Below, one piece after another: positions 34,023-43,236 of a stretch of 64,000 bases of DNA (position 1 is the stretch's first letter; every line of letters begins with the position of its first letter). The DNA comes from an uncultured bacterium (GTDB lineage: Bacteria > Atribacterota > Atribacteria > Atribacterales > Caldatribacteriaceae). The stretch lies in the NCBI GenBank assembly GCA_937139415.1, contig CAKZPS010000062.1:62001-126000 (forward strand), given 5' to 3'. A model generated the notes under the pieces. That model ran no database searches. It was not told the origin of the DNA and saw nothing but the letters and a program-made list of their open reading frames with translations. The position numbers and the translations under genes are program-made.

Positions 34023-34568
34023 ATGGAATTATTCGCCATCGCTGTGAGTTTAGGACTCGATGCTTTTTCGGTAGCCGTTGCCTTTGGAATGTGCCATAGA
34101 GTATGTTTGTGGAGAGAAAAAGCCCGTTTATCTCTCTCCTTTGGTCTTTTTCAGTTTTTCATGCCCCTCTTGGGGTTTTTCTTGGGTGTCAAGGTGAGTG
34201 ATTTTTTCGATGCTTTTGACCACTGGATAGTTCTCGGAATTTTAGGATTTTTGGGAAGTAAAATGATTTACGAAGGATTTGCCCGCCGTTCTGAGTGTGA
34301 GTTTCCCGACTTGAGTCGAGGGATTCCCCTCTTTTTCGCCTCTTTGGCTACCAGTCTCGACGCCTTTGCGGTGGGGCTTTCTTTCGCCTTACTGGAGAGA
34401 GCTATTCTTTCCTCTGCCTTTTTCATTGGAGTGGTGGCGAGCATCATGACCTATCTTGGGGCCTCCTTAGGGTATCGCCTCCGCAAGGGAATATTGACGA
34501 AGCCAGAGATTATCGGAGGGATTGTCCTGTGGCTCATCGGAATAAAAATCTTTTGGGAAAGTTTGTGA
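34023..34568 (+). CDS. mntP: Manganese efflux pump MntP
   Basis: A 181-residue inner-membrane protein with six hydrophobic segments. LGLDAFSVAVAFG in helix 1 and its mirror ATSLDAFAVGLSFA in helix 4 carry the paired aspartates that bind Mn2+ in MntP, showing the internal duplication of the family. It exports excess manganese. Upstream is a TATAAT (33982-33987) without a good -35 box, and no yybP-ykoY-type Mn riboswitch could be fitted in the short gap. The ribosome binding site is weak (AAAGGCAG), and no partner gene is adjacent. Confidence 0.9.
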   Translation: MELFAIAVSLGLDAFSVAVAFGMCHRVCLWREKARLSLSFGLFQFFMPLLGFFLGVKVSDFFDAFDHWIVLGILGFLGSKMIYEGFARRSECEFPDLSRGIPLFFASLATSLDAFAVGLSFALLERAILSSAFFIGVVASIMTYLGASLGYRLRKGILTKPEIIGGIVLWLIGIKIFWESL

Positions 34569-35220
34569 AAAGCTACCTATTGTAGGGAAGGGAAGGTTCG
34601 CTCTCTCTTTTTACAGTGTTATTTTCTGAGTTTTTCTCAATCTTCTGCTAACACCGCATCATCATCGGTTAACGGCACTTTGTCCGGTTCTGGGCTCATA
34701 AGGCGAACTCCAATTTCATCCACCGTTTACTATTCTTTCTTGAACGATCGTTGTTTTTCTCGTCACCCCTTTCGATGGGAGTCTTACGGTAAGTGATGGT
34801 AATCATAGGACCTCAAGGAATGATGGTACATCTACTGAAAAAGGCAACCAAATGTAAAATCAATCGTTTCAAGGATTCTGCCATCCAGAACTTTTGTCGG
34901 TTTTTCTTCCATCTCAGACCTCACATGAATAACTTCTCTCTGATCTCCAAGAAAGCACGTCCTCTCCTTGAAATTACTCTAGTCATCCACCGTGTTGTAG
35001 CTGTCTCTCTCCTTGGCATGGGGATTCATTCTTTATTTAGAATGAGGATACCACCAGAAGATTTCTCCACACGATGTCTCAAAAGTTTACATGAACTCAA
35101 AACCGGTATCACCGCGAGGGTTTTGGAGAGAAAAAGAGTAATCTTTTTCTCCCAGGGTTCAAAAAATGTGTCATCAAGAAATCAAATACACAAAGAGAGG
35201 TTTTACGCTTTTGGAGCAAG
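34569..35220. other. 652-bp stretch without a recognisable gene
   Basis: Between mntP and tRNA-Leu there is no gene I can support on either strand. One plus-strand frame (34793-35242) is open for 149 codons but runs into the tRNA, lacks a ribosome binding site and matches nothing I know. The reverse strand is rich in stops but has Arg/Lys-rich patches, so a decayed gene or insertion remnant is possible. No terminal inverted repeats or CRISPR-like repeats were seen. The stretch stands out in a genome where most gaps are under 50 bases. Confidence 0.5.
35128..35151 (-). terminator. Possible hairpin terminator downstream of tRNA-Leu
   Basis: GAGAAAAAGA and TCTTTTTCTC form a 10-bp stem with a GTAA loop (plus-strand reading), 70 bases beyond the tRNA-Leu 3' end on the minus strand. 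The stem is A/T-rich and the T run is inside it, so this is a weak call. Confidence 0.4.
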
Positions 35221-35306
35221 TGGTGCCGAAGGCGGGAGTTGAACCCGCACGAGCATGTGCTCACTGGATCCTGATTCCAGTGCGTCTGCCATTCCGCCAC
35301 TTCGGC
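35221..35306 (-). tRNA. tRNA-Leu (CAG anticodon), CCA encoded
   Basis: An 86-base class II tRNA on the minus strand. Acceptor GCCGAA pairs with TTCGGC, followed by A and an encoded CCA. The anticodon stem CTGGA/TCCAG encloses ATCAGGA, giving CAG. The long variable arm (GAGCACATGCTC, self-pairing) and the T arm GGTTCAACTCC are clear. Confidence 0.95.
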
Positions 35307-35321
35307 AACCCCGCATTGTAC

Positions 35322-35350
35322 ATTGTAACTGTCTTCTCATAGAGTGTCAA
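35322..35350 (-). promoter_or_regulatory. Promoter of tRNA-Leu
   Basis: On the minus strand a perfect TTGACA (35350-35345), 17-base spacer and TACAAT (35327-35322), 16 bases before the tRNA. A second ATTGTA copy lies at 35315-35320. Confidence 0.8.
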
Positions 35351-35402
35351 CTCCGACTCCGTCCTCGATCTCGGTTCTTTTCCGCGATGGGGATGGAGAG
35401 CA

Positions 35403-35432
35403 ATGACATTTGAAGCATTCTTTTGCTACAAT
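35403..35432 (+). promoter_or_regulatory. Promoter of the unknown protein/Gfo-Idh/pur operon
   Basis: ATGACA (35403-35408), an 18-base spacer and TACAAT (35427-35432) give a predicted start near 35438. If correct, the ATG at 35403 cannot be the start of the following gene. No purine riboswitch aptamer or PurR box pair was recognised in the short space available. Confidence 0.55.
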
Positions 35433-35453
35433 ACGTTGGGGAGGTGCAGAGGG

Positions 35454-35831
35454 ATTTCTCTACCAAAGGGGCGGATTTTCCGGTGGTATATCGAGGAGCA
35501 TTATGTCTTTGGGGAGTTTGCTCTTCTGCGTACGCGGGGAGATATGGCCGAAGTAGGTTTTGTGTTGGCTAATGAAGATGTGACTCAATGGGAATTTTTG
35601 CGCGAGGAAACTTGGCGATTAGCCGAGTATTTCCGGAAGAGGATTGAAGAAGAGGAGCTTACTGGAAAAGCAATAGCTACAGCGGGCAAAGATTTAGATT
35701 TTTTTACTGCTTCGATCATTGTCGATCTTCACAATTTAGCAGAGGAAGAAATTTACCGTCTCGCCGACCGGGTTATGGGTATTCTGCGAGAGGTAAATCC
35801 ATATCGAAAGGAGGAAAACCAAAATGGCTGA
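35454..35831 (+). CDS. Small protein of unknown function upstream of a Gfo/Idh/MocA gene
   Basis: About 125 residues, mixed alpha/beta, acidic, no membrane segment or signal peptide and no family that I recognise. Protein-like patches include GDMAEVGFVLANEDVTQWEF and FFTASIIVDLHNLAEEEIYR. The start is uncertain. The open frame extends back to 35403 but that part overlaps the promoter. GGGGAGGTG points to an ATT at 35454, and an ATG at 35544 is the first standard start with a nearby GGGAG. It overlaps the dehydrogenase gene by 8 bases, so the two are coupled and may share a task. Confidence 0.55.
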   Translation: MSLPKGRIFRWYIEEHYVFGEFALLRTRGDMAEVGFVLANEDVTQWEFLREETWRLAEYFRKRIEEEELTGKAIATAGKDLDFFTASIIVDLHNLAEEEIYRLADRVMGILREVNPYRKEENQNG

Positions 35832-37023
35832 AAAAGTCGGTTTCGTCACCATGGGAGAAACTCGAGGGGGGGCGGAAAATGTTCCAGAAATCGGCATCGG
35901 TATTTTAGGATACGCTTTCATGGGGAAAGCACATACGAACGCCTATAAAAAATATCCCTACATTTTTTGGCCTCCGGTTGCCTTTCCTAAGCTGGTAGCC
36001 ATTTGTGGGAGAAACGAAGCAGCTCTGCGAGAAGCCATGGTGCGGTACGGATACAAGAAGTGGTATCGTGACTGGCAGGAAATGCTCCAAGATCCCGAGG
36101 TTCACATCTTAGATAATAGTGGTCCGAACGCCCTTCACGCCGAACCCTCCATCGGTGCTCTCAAAGCAGGGAAACACGTGTTTTGTGAGAAACCCATGGC
36201 AGGAACACTTGAAGAGGCGAAGAGAATGCTCGAGGCGGCAAGGAATTCCTCGGCCAAAGCCATGGTGTGTTTCAATTACCGTTTCGTGCCAGCACTTCGT
36301 TTGGCTCGAGATTTTATCGCCGAAGGGAAATTGGGAGAGATCTATCATTTTCGAGCCCAATATCTCCAGGAGTGGATTATGGATCCAAATTTCCCGGTGA
36401 ACTGGCGTTTGAATAAAGATGTAGCCGGGTCCGGTGCCTTAGGGGATTTAGGTTCTCATATTATTGACTTGGCTCGTTTTTTGGTAGGAGAGATTGCCAC
36501 GGTGAGTGCGCTCATCAGAACTTTTATCAAAGAACGGCCCTCGGCGGAAGACCCAGCGGTGAAAGTGCCGGTAACGGTTGATGACGCCTTCGTAGCCATA
36601 GTTGAATTCGCTAACGGTGCCATCGGAACCCTGGAGGCTTCTCGCTTTTGTGCCGGAAGGAAAAACCACCAAATCATAGAAATCAATGGGTCTCGAGGAA
36701 GCATTCGCTTCAATCTGGAACGATTGAACGAACTTGAAGTATACTTGGTAGGAGACGAGCCGAAAGTGGTACAAGGATTTCGAGATGTGTTAGTTACTGA
36801 GAGTTACCATCCTTTCTATGAGTATTGGTGGCCACATGGTCACATCATCGGGTGGGAACACACCTTTATCCATGCCGTTGCCCATTTTCTTGAGGCTATC
36901 GTTCGTAACCGCGAGATTGCTCCTTACGGTGCAACTTTCGAGGATGGGTATCGCTGTGCCGTGATTTGCGATGCCATCCTCCGTTCGGCAGGCACGGGAA
37001 AGAAGGAAGAAATCCACTATTGA
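35824..37023 (+). CDS. Gfo/Idh/MocA family oxidoreductase
   Basis: A 399-residue NAD(P)-dependent dehydrogenase of the glucose-fructose oxidoreductase/inositol dehydrogenase family. The Rossmann motif GIGILGYAFMGKAHTNAY follows an N-terminal extension of about 24 residues. The catalytic EKP is in HVFCEKPMAGT, and the C-terminal sheet has GDLGSHIIDLARFLVG with the typical aspartate/histidine. The substrate, probably a sugar or inositol, is not evident. AAAGGAGG lies about 9 bases before the ATG. It overlaps the small unknown gene and is followed by purS after 38 bases, so it seems to ride in the purine operon without an obvious link to it. Confidence 0.9.
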   Translation: MAEKVGFVTMGETRGGAENVPEIGIGILGYAFMGKAHTNAYKKYPYIFWPPVAFPKLVAICGRNEAALREAMVRYGYKKWYRDWQEMLQDPEVHILDNSGPNALHAEPSIGALKAGKHVFCEKPMAGTLEEAKRMLEAARNSSAKAMVCFNYRFVPALRLARDFIAEGKLGEIYHFRAQYLQEWIMDPNFPVNWRLNKDVAGSGALGDLGSHIIDLARFLVGEIATVSALIRTFIKERPSAEDPAVKVPVTVDDAFVAIVEFANGAIGTLEASRFCAGRKNHQIIEINGSRGSIRFNLERLNELEVYLVGDEPKVVQGFRDVLVTESYHPFYEYWWPHGHIIGWEHTFIHAVAHFLEAIVRNREIAPYGATFEDGYRCAVICDAILRSAGTGKKEEIHY

Positions 37024-37061
37024 GAAGTTGGGAAATATTCTGACCCAGGGAGGTTCTTGGT

Positions 37062-37319
37062 ATGAAATGTCGTGGTAAAATTATAGTCACCCTTCGACCG
37101 GGGGTATTCGATCCCCAGGGTGTCACAATCAAAAGTGCACTGCATACCTTAGGTTATGGAGAGACATTAGAAGTGAAAACTGGCAAGTTTTTCGAGGTTA
37201 TCCTTGAAACAGAGAGCCTTGAAAAAGCCAAGGAACGCTTACAAGAAATGTGCGATCAGCTTTTAGCGAACCCGGTCATCGAGCAATACCTTTTGGAAGT
37301 AGAGGAACAGTCGAGGTGA
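37062..37319 (+). CDS. purS: Phosphoribosylformylglycinamidine synthase subunit PurS
   Basis: An 85-residue protein that bridges PurL and PurQ in the three-part FGAM synthase complex of purine synthesis. ITLRPGVFDPQG-like VTLRPGVFDPQGVTIKSAL and LGYGE are diagnostic. GGGAGG precedes the ATG by about 8 bases. It lies directly before purQ (3-base gap) and purL, the standard order in bacteria with small PurL. Confidence 0.94.
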   Translation: MKCRGKIIVTLRPGVFDPQGVTIKSALHTLGYGETLEVKTGKFFEVILETESLEKAKERLQEMCDQLLANPVIEQYLLEVEEQSR

Positions 37320-37322
37320 CCC

Positions 37323-38027
37323 ATGAAATTCGGTGTAGTTGTTTTCCCGGGGTCGAATTGTGACTATGATTGTTACCATGTTTTGGCCAACGTCCTGCAA
37401 GTGAATACGGTCTTTCTCTGGCATGAGGAGAAAGACCTTCGCTCTTGTGATTGTGTCATCCTCCCTGGGGGTTTCAGCTACGGGGATTACCTTCGCACCG
37501 GTGCTATCGCCCGTTTTTCTCCTATTATGCAGGCGATTCGTGATTTTATCGCTCAAGGTGGTTTGGTGATGGGAATTTGTAACGGTTTTCAAATCTTGGT
37601 GGAGAGTGGTTTACTCCCCGGAGCTTTACTCCCGAATATTACCGGAAGATTTATTTGTAAATATACCTATCTTCGAGTGGAAAACGTCCATACTCCCTTT
37701 ACTCACCTTTTTACCCCTGGAGAAGTGGTCAAAATTCCCATTGCTCATCATCAGGGAAACTTCTTCATGCACTCTCCTGACTTACTCACTTTGCGAAAAC
37801 AGGAACAAGTCGTCTTTCGTTACTGTGGTCCTCATGGGGAGAGAGATCCGCGTTTCAATCCCAACGGTTCGCTTGACGATATCGCTGGTATTGCGTCGGC
37901 GAACTTTCGTGTACTGGGTATGATGCCCCACCCGGAAAGATGTGCCGAGGACATTTTAGGATCTCACGACGGAAGAAAGATTTTCTTTTCGCTCATTCAA
38001 TGGTTGGAGGAGAGAAAGAGTGGATGA
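37323..38027 (+). CDS. purQ: Phosphoribosylformylglycinamidine synthase subunit PurQ (glutaminase)
   Basis: A 234-residue class I glutamine amidotransferase supplying ammonia to PurL. It begins [16 protein letters not shown]. The nucleophile elbow is GICNGFQIL (Cys), and the His/Glu of the triad are in [27 protein letters not shown] is PurQ-specific. It overlaps purL by four bases (ATGA), as is usual for complex partners made in fixed ratio. Confidence 0.96.
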   Translation: MKFGVVVFPGSNCDYDCYHVLANVLQVNTVFLWHEEKDLRSCDCVILPGGFSYGDYLRTGAIARFSPIMQAIRDFIAQGGLVMGICNGFQILVESGLLPGALLPNITGRFICKYTYLRVENVHTPFTHLFTPGEVVKIPIAHHQGNFFMHSPDLLTLRKQEQVVFRYCGPHGERDPRFNPNGSLDDIAGIASANFRVLGMMPHPERCAEDILGSHDGRKIFFSLIQWLEERKSG

Positions 38028-40219
38028 AAAAAAACCCGCAACGCCTGAGTGAAGAATTGGGGTTAAGGAGAGAGGAATACGAGAGAATCGTAAACATCCT
38101 GGGGCGACTTCCCACTCCTACGGAAATCGCCATGTTTTCCGTGGAGTGGTCGGAGCATTGTGGTTATCCTCATTCACGGAAATGGTTGGCCATGTTACCT
38201 CGCGAAGGAAATTTTGCTCCTTTAGTTGGAGAGGATGCGGGGGGCATTGTGTACGATGGGTTGGCCATTGTCTTCAAAATGGAGAGCCACAACCATCCCT
38301 CGCAGATCGAACCAAAGCAAGGTGCGGCAACCGGCATTGGGGGTATCATCCGCGATATTTTGGGGAGTGGAGCTCGACCGATAGCCTGTCTCGATTCTCT
38401 CCATTTTGGACCACCGGAAGATAAAAATTCTCTGCACGTCTTCAAAGGAGTTGTAGAAGGCATTGCTTTTTACGGAAATTGTGTAGGGGTTCCCACTGTG
38501 GGGGGCGAGCTCTATTTCTATCCTGCCTTTCGTGGGAACTGTCTCGTGAACGTGATGTGTGTTGGGATTGCTGAAAGGGGGAAATTGGCCCAAGCGGTAG
38601 CTCGGGGGAAAGGAAACGGTATTCTCTACGTGGGTAATAAGACCGGTCGTGATGGGATTGGAGGGTGTAGTGTTTTAGCCTCGAAAGAGTTTGGGGAGGG
38701 AGAGGAGAAACGTCCCAGTGTGCAAATTGGAGATCCTTTTACCGAAAAATGCCTCATTGAGGCTACTTTGGAGGCCTTGGCGACCGGCTTTGTAGTAGGA
38801 ATAAAGGATATGGGTGCGGCGGGTCTCACCTGTTCGTGTAGTGAAATGGCGGCTGCGGGACGGAGCGGAGTAGAATTAGATTTGGACCGCATTCCTTTAC
38901 GAGAAGAGGGTATGGAAGCATGGGAGATCATGATGTCTGAGTCGCAGGAGCGAATGCTCCTCTGTGTACTCCAGGGTCATGAGGAAGAGGTAGCGCGTAT
39001 CTTTAGGAAATGGGGCTTAGAAGCTGCACTGGTAGGGACGGTGAATGAAACTGGAAGAGTAACGATTCGCCACCGAGGAGCAATCGTTGCGGATCTCCCT
39101 GCACAGGCTTTGACCGATCCCCCCGTGTATAACCCTCCGGCAGAGAAACCCGCTTACCTTGAGAAGGTGAACACTCTCTCGCTCGTCGACATCCCCCTTC
39201 CTGAGAATTACGAAAAGGTTCTCCTCACCATGTTATCTTCTCCGAACCTGTCTTCTCGCCGCTGGGTATATGAACAATACGATCACATGGTCCAGATCAA
39301 CACGGTTATTTTGCCCGGTACCGGTACCCCGGTATTGCGGGTGAAAGGGAAACCTTGGGGAATTGCCGTAACCACCGATTGTAATCCCCTGTACTGTTTC
39401 CTTGATCCCTATCGAGGTACTCAGATGGCGGTGGCCGAAGCCTGTTTGAATCTCAGTGCTTGTGGGGCACGTCCTGCGGGGGTCACCGATTGTCTCAATT
39501 TCGGAAACCCGGAAAAACCCGACCGGTATTGGCAATTCATAGAGGCCTTGCGGGGAATAATCGATGCCTGCCGCTTCTTTGGGATCCCGGTGGTGAGCGG
39601 AAATGTTTCTTTCTATAACGAGAACCCCGCAGGAGTCATCTATCCCACCCCTACCATCGGTATGGTAGGAATCCTTGAGGATGTCGAAAAGGCTATTGGT
39701 GCGGTCTTTGGTGAAGAGGGAAGTATGGTAGTCCTCTTGGGAGAGCCGAAGGAAGAATTAGGGGGGAGTGAATACTTGCGGGTTATTCATGGGTTAGAAA
39801 TGGGCCCACTCCCTTCTTTGGATTTAGCCTATGAAAAGCGCCTACAGGATTTGCTCATTGAGCTTGTGGAAGAGAGGGTAATTCTCTCTGCTATGGATAT
39901 CAGTGAGGGAGGATTAGCGTTTGCCCTCCTTGAAGCGTGTCTTGGGGGAGAGCATCCCGTAGGGGTGAGGGTTGACATAGGGAGATGGTCAAATCTACGG
40001 ACCGACACCGTCCTCTTTGGAGAGAGCCGGGGGAGGGTAATAGTCAGTGTTCGGGAAGAGAGCTATTCCTCTCTTGAGGCGTACGCGGTGAGAAAAGGTA
40101 TCGCCGTTACTCCCCTCGGGAGAGTAGGAGGAGAGAGATGGGTCATACATCAGGGAGAAGTGGTACTCATCGATCTCCCGGTCGAAGAGCTGTACAAACG
40201 TTGGGAAGTTCACTATTAG
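38024..40219 (+). CDS. purL: Phosphoribosylformylglycinamidine synthase subunit PurL
   Basis: A 731-residue small-type PurL catalysing the ATP-dependent conversion of FGAR to [51 protein letters not shown] and [17 protein letters not shown] are the substrate and Mg-ATP regions of the first half; the second half repeats the AIRS-like fold. The true ATG is at 38024 inside the purQ stop, with GGAGGAG upstream. A longer frame reaching into purQ is rejected. purF follows after 11 bases. Confidence 0.96.
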   Translation: MKKNPQRLSEELGLRREEYERIVNILGRLPTPTEIAMFSVEWSEHCGYPHSRKWLAMLPREGNFAPLVGEDAGGIVYDGLAIVFKMESHNHPSQIEPKQGAATGIGGIIRDILGSGARPIACLDSLHFGPPEDKNSLHVFKGVVEGIAFYGNCVGVPTVGGELYFYPAFRGNCLVNVMCVGIAERGKLAQAVARGKGNGILYVGNKTGRDGIGGCSVLASKEFGEGEEKRPSVQIGDPFTEKCLIEATLEALATGFVVGIKDMGAAGLTCSCSEMAAAGRSGVELDLDRIPLREEGMEAWEIMMSESQERMLLCVLQGHEEEVARIFRKWGLEAALVGTVNETGRVTIRHRGAIVADLPAQALTDPPVYNPPAEKPAYLEKVNTLSLVDIPLPENYEKVLLTMLSSPNLSSRRWVYEQYDHMVQINTVILPGTGTPVLRVKGKPWGIAVTTDCNPLYCFLDPYRGTQMAVAEACLNLSACGARPAGVTDCLNFGNPEKPDRYWQFIEALRGIIDACRFFGIPVVSGNVSFYNENPAGVIYPTPTIGMVGILEDVEKAIGAVFGEEGSMVVLLGEPKEELGGSEYLRVIHGLEMGPLPSLDLAYEKRLQDLLIELVEERVILSAMDISEGGLAFALLEACLGGEHPVGVRVDIGRWSNLRTDTVLFGESRGRVIVSVREESYSSLEAYAVRKGIAVTPLGRVGGERWVIHQGEVVLIDLPVEELYKRWEVHY

Positions 40220-40230
40220 GTGAGAGCAGA

Positions 40231-41634
40231 ATGATTATCGAGAAGTGTGGGGTTTTCGGAGTATATGGATTACCAAATGCTGCGGAGATCACTTATCTCG
40301 GGCTCTTTTCTCTGCAGCACCGAGGTCAGGAGAGTGCAGGGATAGTAGTTTCCGACGGCCGGGTATTGCGTGAGCATAAAGGTATGGGTTTGGTTCACGA
40401 AGTCTTCACCGCTCGTGACCTTGGTGCTCTCCGCGGTCACATCGCCTTAGGACACGTCAGGTATTCTACTACCGGTTCCTCCACGGTGCGTAACATCCAA
40501 CCCATTGTGGGAGAATCCCGGTTAGGACGCATTGCTATTGCCCATAACGGTAATTTGGTGAATACACCCTCTCTGTGGAAGAAGTTATCTCGCCGCGGAG
40601 CGGTAGTGCAATCCTCGGTGGATACCGAACTCATCCTCCATCTTTTGGCCGGGAGTTCTTTCGAAAACCTTGAAGACTCGATCAAAGAGGCCTTGTGGGA
40701 AATCCGCGGGGCGTACTCTTTGGGTATCCTTTCGGATCGAAAGCTCATCGCCGTTCGTGACCCTTGGGGTTTCCGTCCGCTCTGCTTGGGAAAGTTGGGA
40801 TCATCCTACCTCATTAGCTCAGAGAGTTGTGCTTTTGATGTGGTGGGAGCGGAATTCGTGCGTGAGGTTGCTCCCGGTGAGATGTTGGTGATCGATGAAA
40901 ATGGACCACGTTCTTTCTTCTATGCTTATTCATCGCGCAAGGCTTTTTGTGTGTTTGAGCTCATTTATTTCGCTCGTCCCGATACCTTCATCTTCGGAAA
41001 CGGCGTCGCCGAAGCGAGAAAAGAAATGGGAAGAAAAATGGCTGAGAACGAAACCTACGAAGCAGATATAGTAGTACCCGTACCTGACTCGGGAATTTTT
41101 GCTGCACTGGGTTTTGCTGAAGTTTCGGGAATTCCACTCGAATTTGCTATGGTACGTAATGCTTATGTCGGCCGAACCTTCATCCGACCTGAGCAAGAAG
41201 CGCGAAACCTGGCCGTACGACTCAAATTGAATCCCCTCAAATACTTGATCAAAGGTAAAAAAGTTATCATCATTGAGGACTCTATCGTGAGAGGAAACAC
41301 TTCCAAAGCTCGTATCGCCACTCTGAAGGAGGCAGGAGCCAAAGAGGTACATATGCGGGTGAGTTCTCCTCCCCATCGTTTTCCCTGTTACTACGGGATC
41401 GATTTTCCTACCCAAGAAGAGTTGCTTGCGGCGCGCTTTTCTCTTGCCGATATCGAGAAATACTTAGGGTTAGATAGTTTACGGTATCTTTCGTTTGAAG
41501 ATTTAAAAAAGAGTATTCATCCTCCAGCGACTTCCTATTGTTTCGCTTGCTTTGATGGTAACTATCCGGTAGTAGCTGACCAAGAGCTCAAAAAATTACT
41601 TTTTGAGAATACCATTGAAGTTTGTGGGTGTTGA
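40231..41634 (+). CDS. purF: Amidophosphoribosyltransferase PurF
   Basis: A 467-residue enzyme for the first committed step of purine synthesis, PRPP plus glutamine to phosphoribosylamine. The start MIIEKCGVFGVYG places Cys6 as the N-terminal nucleophile after removal of a five-residue propeptide. The glutaminase core has LQHRGQESAGI and GHVRYSTTGSS, and the PRPP site is VIIIEDSIVRGNTS. Cysteines in RFPCYYG and YCFACFDG fit the Bacillus-type form with a 4Fe-4S cluster. The start was set to 40231 because the longer frame overlaps purL and has no family match. It overlaps the next gene by about 30 bases. Confidence 0.95.
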   Translation: MIIEKCGVFGVYGLPNAAEITYLGLFSLQHRGQESAGIVVSDGRVLREHKGMGLVHEVFTARDLGALRGHIALGHVRYSTTGSSTVRNIQPIVGESRLGRIAIAHNGNLVNTPSLWKKLSRRGAVVQSSVDTELILHLLAGSSFENLEDSIKEALWEIRGAYSLGILSDRKLIAVRDPWGFRPLCLGKLGSSYLISSESCAFDVVGAEFVREVAPGEMLVIDENGPRSFFYAYSSRKAFCVFELIYFARPDTFIFGNGVAEARKEMGRKMAENETYEADIVVPVPDSGIFAALGFAEVSGIPLEFAMVRNAYVGRTFIRPEQEARNLAVRLKLNPLKYLIKGKKVIIIEDSIVRGNTSKARIATLKEAGAKEVHMRVSSPPHRFPCYYGIDFPTQEELLAARFSLADIEKYLGLDSLRYLSFEDLKKSIHPPATSYCFACFDGNYPVVADQELKKLLFENTIEVCGC

Positions 41635-42361
41635 TTTAGCATGGGGCTTTAAGAGGCCTTCTTTCCTCTGTGTTTTGCAGTATGAGGGGAATAATCTCTC
41701 TGGGGAGGGATTCTATCCCCTTGTTTCCCTCGAAGATTTTGCCGCTTTTTTTGCGCCGAAAAAGGATCTCTTGTGGTTAGCGATTGATGCTCCTCTCCGT
41801 GTAGAGGACAGCTCAGGGAATCGGCTCGCCGAAAAAGAAGTAAGTACTTTTTTGCGTCCTTTCCGCGAGGGAATTTTACCGGTGAATAGAACAATCATTG
41901 CCCGGAAATACCCACTCTTACCAATATTTTGGGGTTTGCTGGAACAATGTGGTTTTTGCATTCAACCTCCCCTGGAAAGTATTTCTCGTCGCCTTGCTTT
42001 TGAAGTTTTTCCTCCTTTAATCATTTTGGGATTGTGGGGAGCGAAAGCCCTTCAGGTTTACCGTGAAAGCAAGAAGAGAAAAGAACCTCCCCGCTTTCTC
42101 GAGATGGTAAAAGAAAAGAAAGCTTTTCCTCCCCCTTTTTTCCTTTCTTGTCTTCAGATCATGCAAGATTTCCTTCCTCAGGAAAGCCAATATGCGCAAG
42201 ACGCACTTGACGCTTTCTTATGTGCTTATGCCGCATTCTTTATCTCGATCAAAGGAAAAGATTATACCTATCTTTTCGGTCTTCCCGAGGGAGGATGTAT
42301 CGTAATGCCTCTTCGTTATCCGAAGAGCGCCTTGGCCAACCTTGCTAATGCTTTCGCATAA
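41603..42361 (+). CDS. DUF429 family protein (predicted RNase H-like fold)
   Basis: A 252-residue protein of the DUF429 family, predicted to have an RNase H-like nuclease fold. VGVDLAWG supplies the first acid, WLAIDAPL the second strand, and QDALDAFLCAYAA the C-terminal acids. The stretch ERP-like LPVNRTIIARK is typical. No function has been proven. The TTG start is uncertain, and GTG 41624 or TTG 41615 are alternatives; all of them overlap purF. The 3' end overlaps the convergent flavodoxin gene by 46 bases. Confidence 0.78.
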   Translation: MRIPLKFVGVDLAWGFKRPSFLCVLQYEGNNLSGEGFYPLVSLEDFAAFFAPKKDLLWLAIDAPLRVEDSSGNRLAEKEVSTFLRPFREGILPVNRTIIARKYPLLPIFWGLLEQCGFCIQPPLESISRRLAFEVFPPLIILGLWGAKALQVYRESKKRKEPPRFLEMVKEKKAFPPPFFLSCLQIMQDFLPQESQYAQDALDAFLCAYAAFFISIKGKDYTYLFGLPEGGCIVMPLRYPKSALANLANAFA

Positions 42362-42792
42362 TCTTGGCACTCTTGCGCTGCTCTTTGATCGAAACGCTCA
42401 ATGGCCACCGGTCCGTAGTGACTTCCCTCGCTACTTCCTTTGATGATCATACCATGGATGAGAAGAGCATTCAGGATTGACCAAATGGTTGTTTCGTTTC
42501 CGCCTGCAGGATTGGCAGAAGAAGCGAAAGCACCACCGATTTTACCTGTTAACTCTCCGTGGAATTTCACACTCTCGTCAAGAATTTTTTTCATTTCTGC
42601 GGCCATGCCTCCGTAGTAGGTGGGAGAACCGATGACAATCACGTCGTAATTACGGAGGGTATCGAGTGCAAAAGCATCACAGTGGACGAGATCGGTAGCA
42701 ATACCTTCTTGCGTTAAGGTGGTGGCAATGGTTTTGGCCATCGCTTCGGTAACGCCGGTACGGGTGTAGTAGAGGACTATTGCTCTCGCCAT
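42316..42792 (-). CDS. Flavodoxin / WrbA-like NAD(P)H quinone reductase family protein
   Basis: A 158-residue FMN-binding flavodoxin-fold protein. The phosphate loop YYTRTGVTEAMAK binds FMN, and IGSPTYYGGMAAEMK with FASSANPAGGNETT is the pattern of the WrbA/flavodoxin-like NAD(P)H:quinone reductase group. It probably carries electrons or reduces quinones in the cytoplasm. The ATG at 42792 has AAGGAGGAG 6 bases upstream; a longer frame with a hydrophobic extension runs into the divergent V-ATPase promoter region and is rejected. It is convergent with and overlaps the DUF429 gene. Confidence 0.87.
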   Translation of the reverse strand: MARAIVLYYTRTGVTEAMAKTIATTLTQEGIATDLVHCDAFALDTLRNYDVIVIGSPTYYGGMAAEMKKILDESVKFHGELTGKIGGAFASSANPAGGNETTIWSILNALLIHGMIIKGSSEGSHYGPVAIERFDQRAAQECQDYAKALARLAKALFG

Positions 42793-42832
42793 ACTCACTC
42801 CTCCTTGTAAATTTTTACTTCGCAGATCGAGG

Positions 42833-42861
42833 TTGAAAAAAAGATTCTTCTTTGTTAATAT
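42833..42861 (+). promoter_or_regulatory. Promoter of the V-type ATPase operon
   Basis: TTGAAA (42833-42838), a 17-base spacer and TAATAT (42856-42861), about 43 bases before the first subunit gene. Moderate match. It sits in the divergent space shared with the flavodoxin gene. Confidence 0.5.
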
Positions 42862-42903
42862 ATCATGCAATGCATTTTTCATCAAACTGCGGGGGTAGCG
42901 AAG

Positions 42904-43236
42904 ATGATTGAAGAAGCAGTAGAGCGTATTCGGAAACTGGAGAGTGAGGTCGAAAGGGATATCAAAAATGCAGAACAGGAAGCGGCAAAAATGTTGAATG
43001 ATGTAGAAATACAGATTCGGGAATTGAGAGAGAAAAAACTGCAAGAGGTGGCAAAAAAAGCTCAGGCTTTGCAACAAACCATGTTGGCTAAAGCCGATGA
43101 GGAAGAAAAGAAATTACGTACTACGGCGCAGGAAAAAGCCCGTCTTTTAGAAAAGATACTCCAATCACGAGTGGAGACTTTAGTGCAGGAACTCATGGAG
43201 AGGTTGCAGGAAGAATATGGCCATTTGCAAAGTTAA
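42904..43236 (+). CDS. ntpF: V-type ATPase peripheral stalk subunit G/H
   Basis: A 110-residue, highly charged coiled-coil protein. It has no distinctive motif but shows the length and position of subunit G/H (NtpF/AhaH), which forms the peripheral stalk with subunit E and joins the rotor stator to subunit I. It begins MIEEAVERIRKLESEVERDI; the ATG at 42904 has a G-rich ribosome binding region about 10 bases upstream. It overlaps the subunit I gene by 20 bases. Call rests on context as much as on sequence. Confidence 0.8.
   Translation: MIEEAVERIRKLESEVERDIKNAEQEAAKMLNDVEIQIRELREKKLQEVAKKAQALQQTMLAKADEEEKKLRTTAQEKARLLEKILQSRVETLVQELMERLQEEYGHLQS

Noticed and set aside
33952-35220. CRISPR array near cas6
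   Set aside because: I looked for repeats of 24-40 bases at regular spacing around the broken cas6 gene and found none.
34793-35242. 149-codon plus-strand frame in the gene-poor stretch
   Set aside because: Ends inside the tRNA-Leu gene, has no ribosome binding site and no recognisable domain. Kept only as part of the note on the gap.
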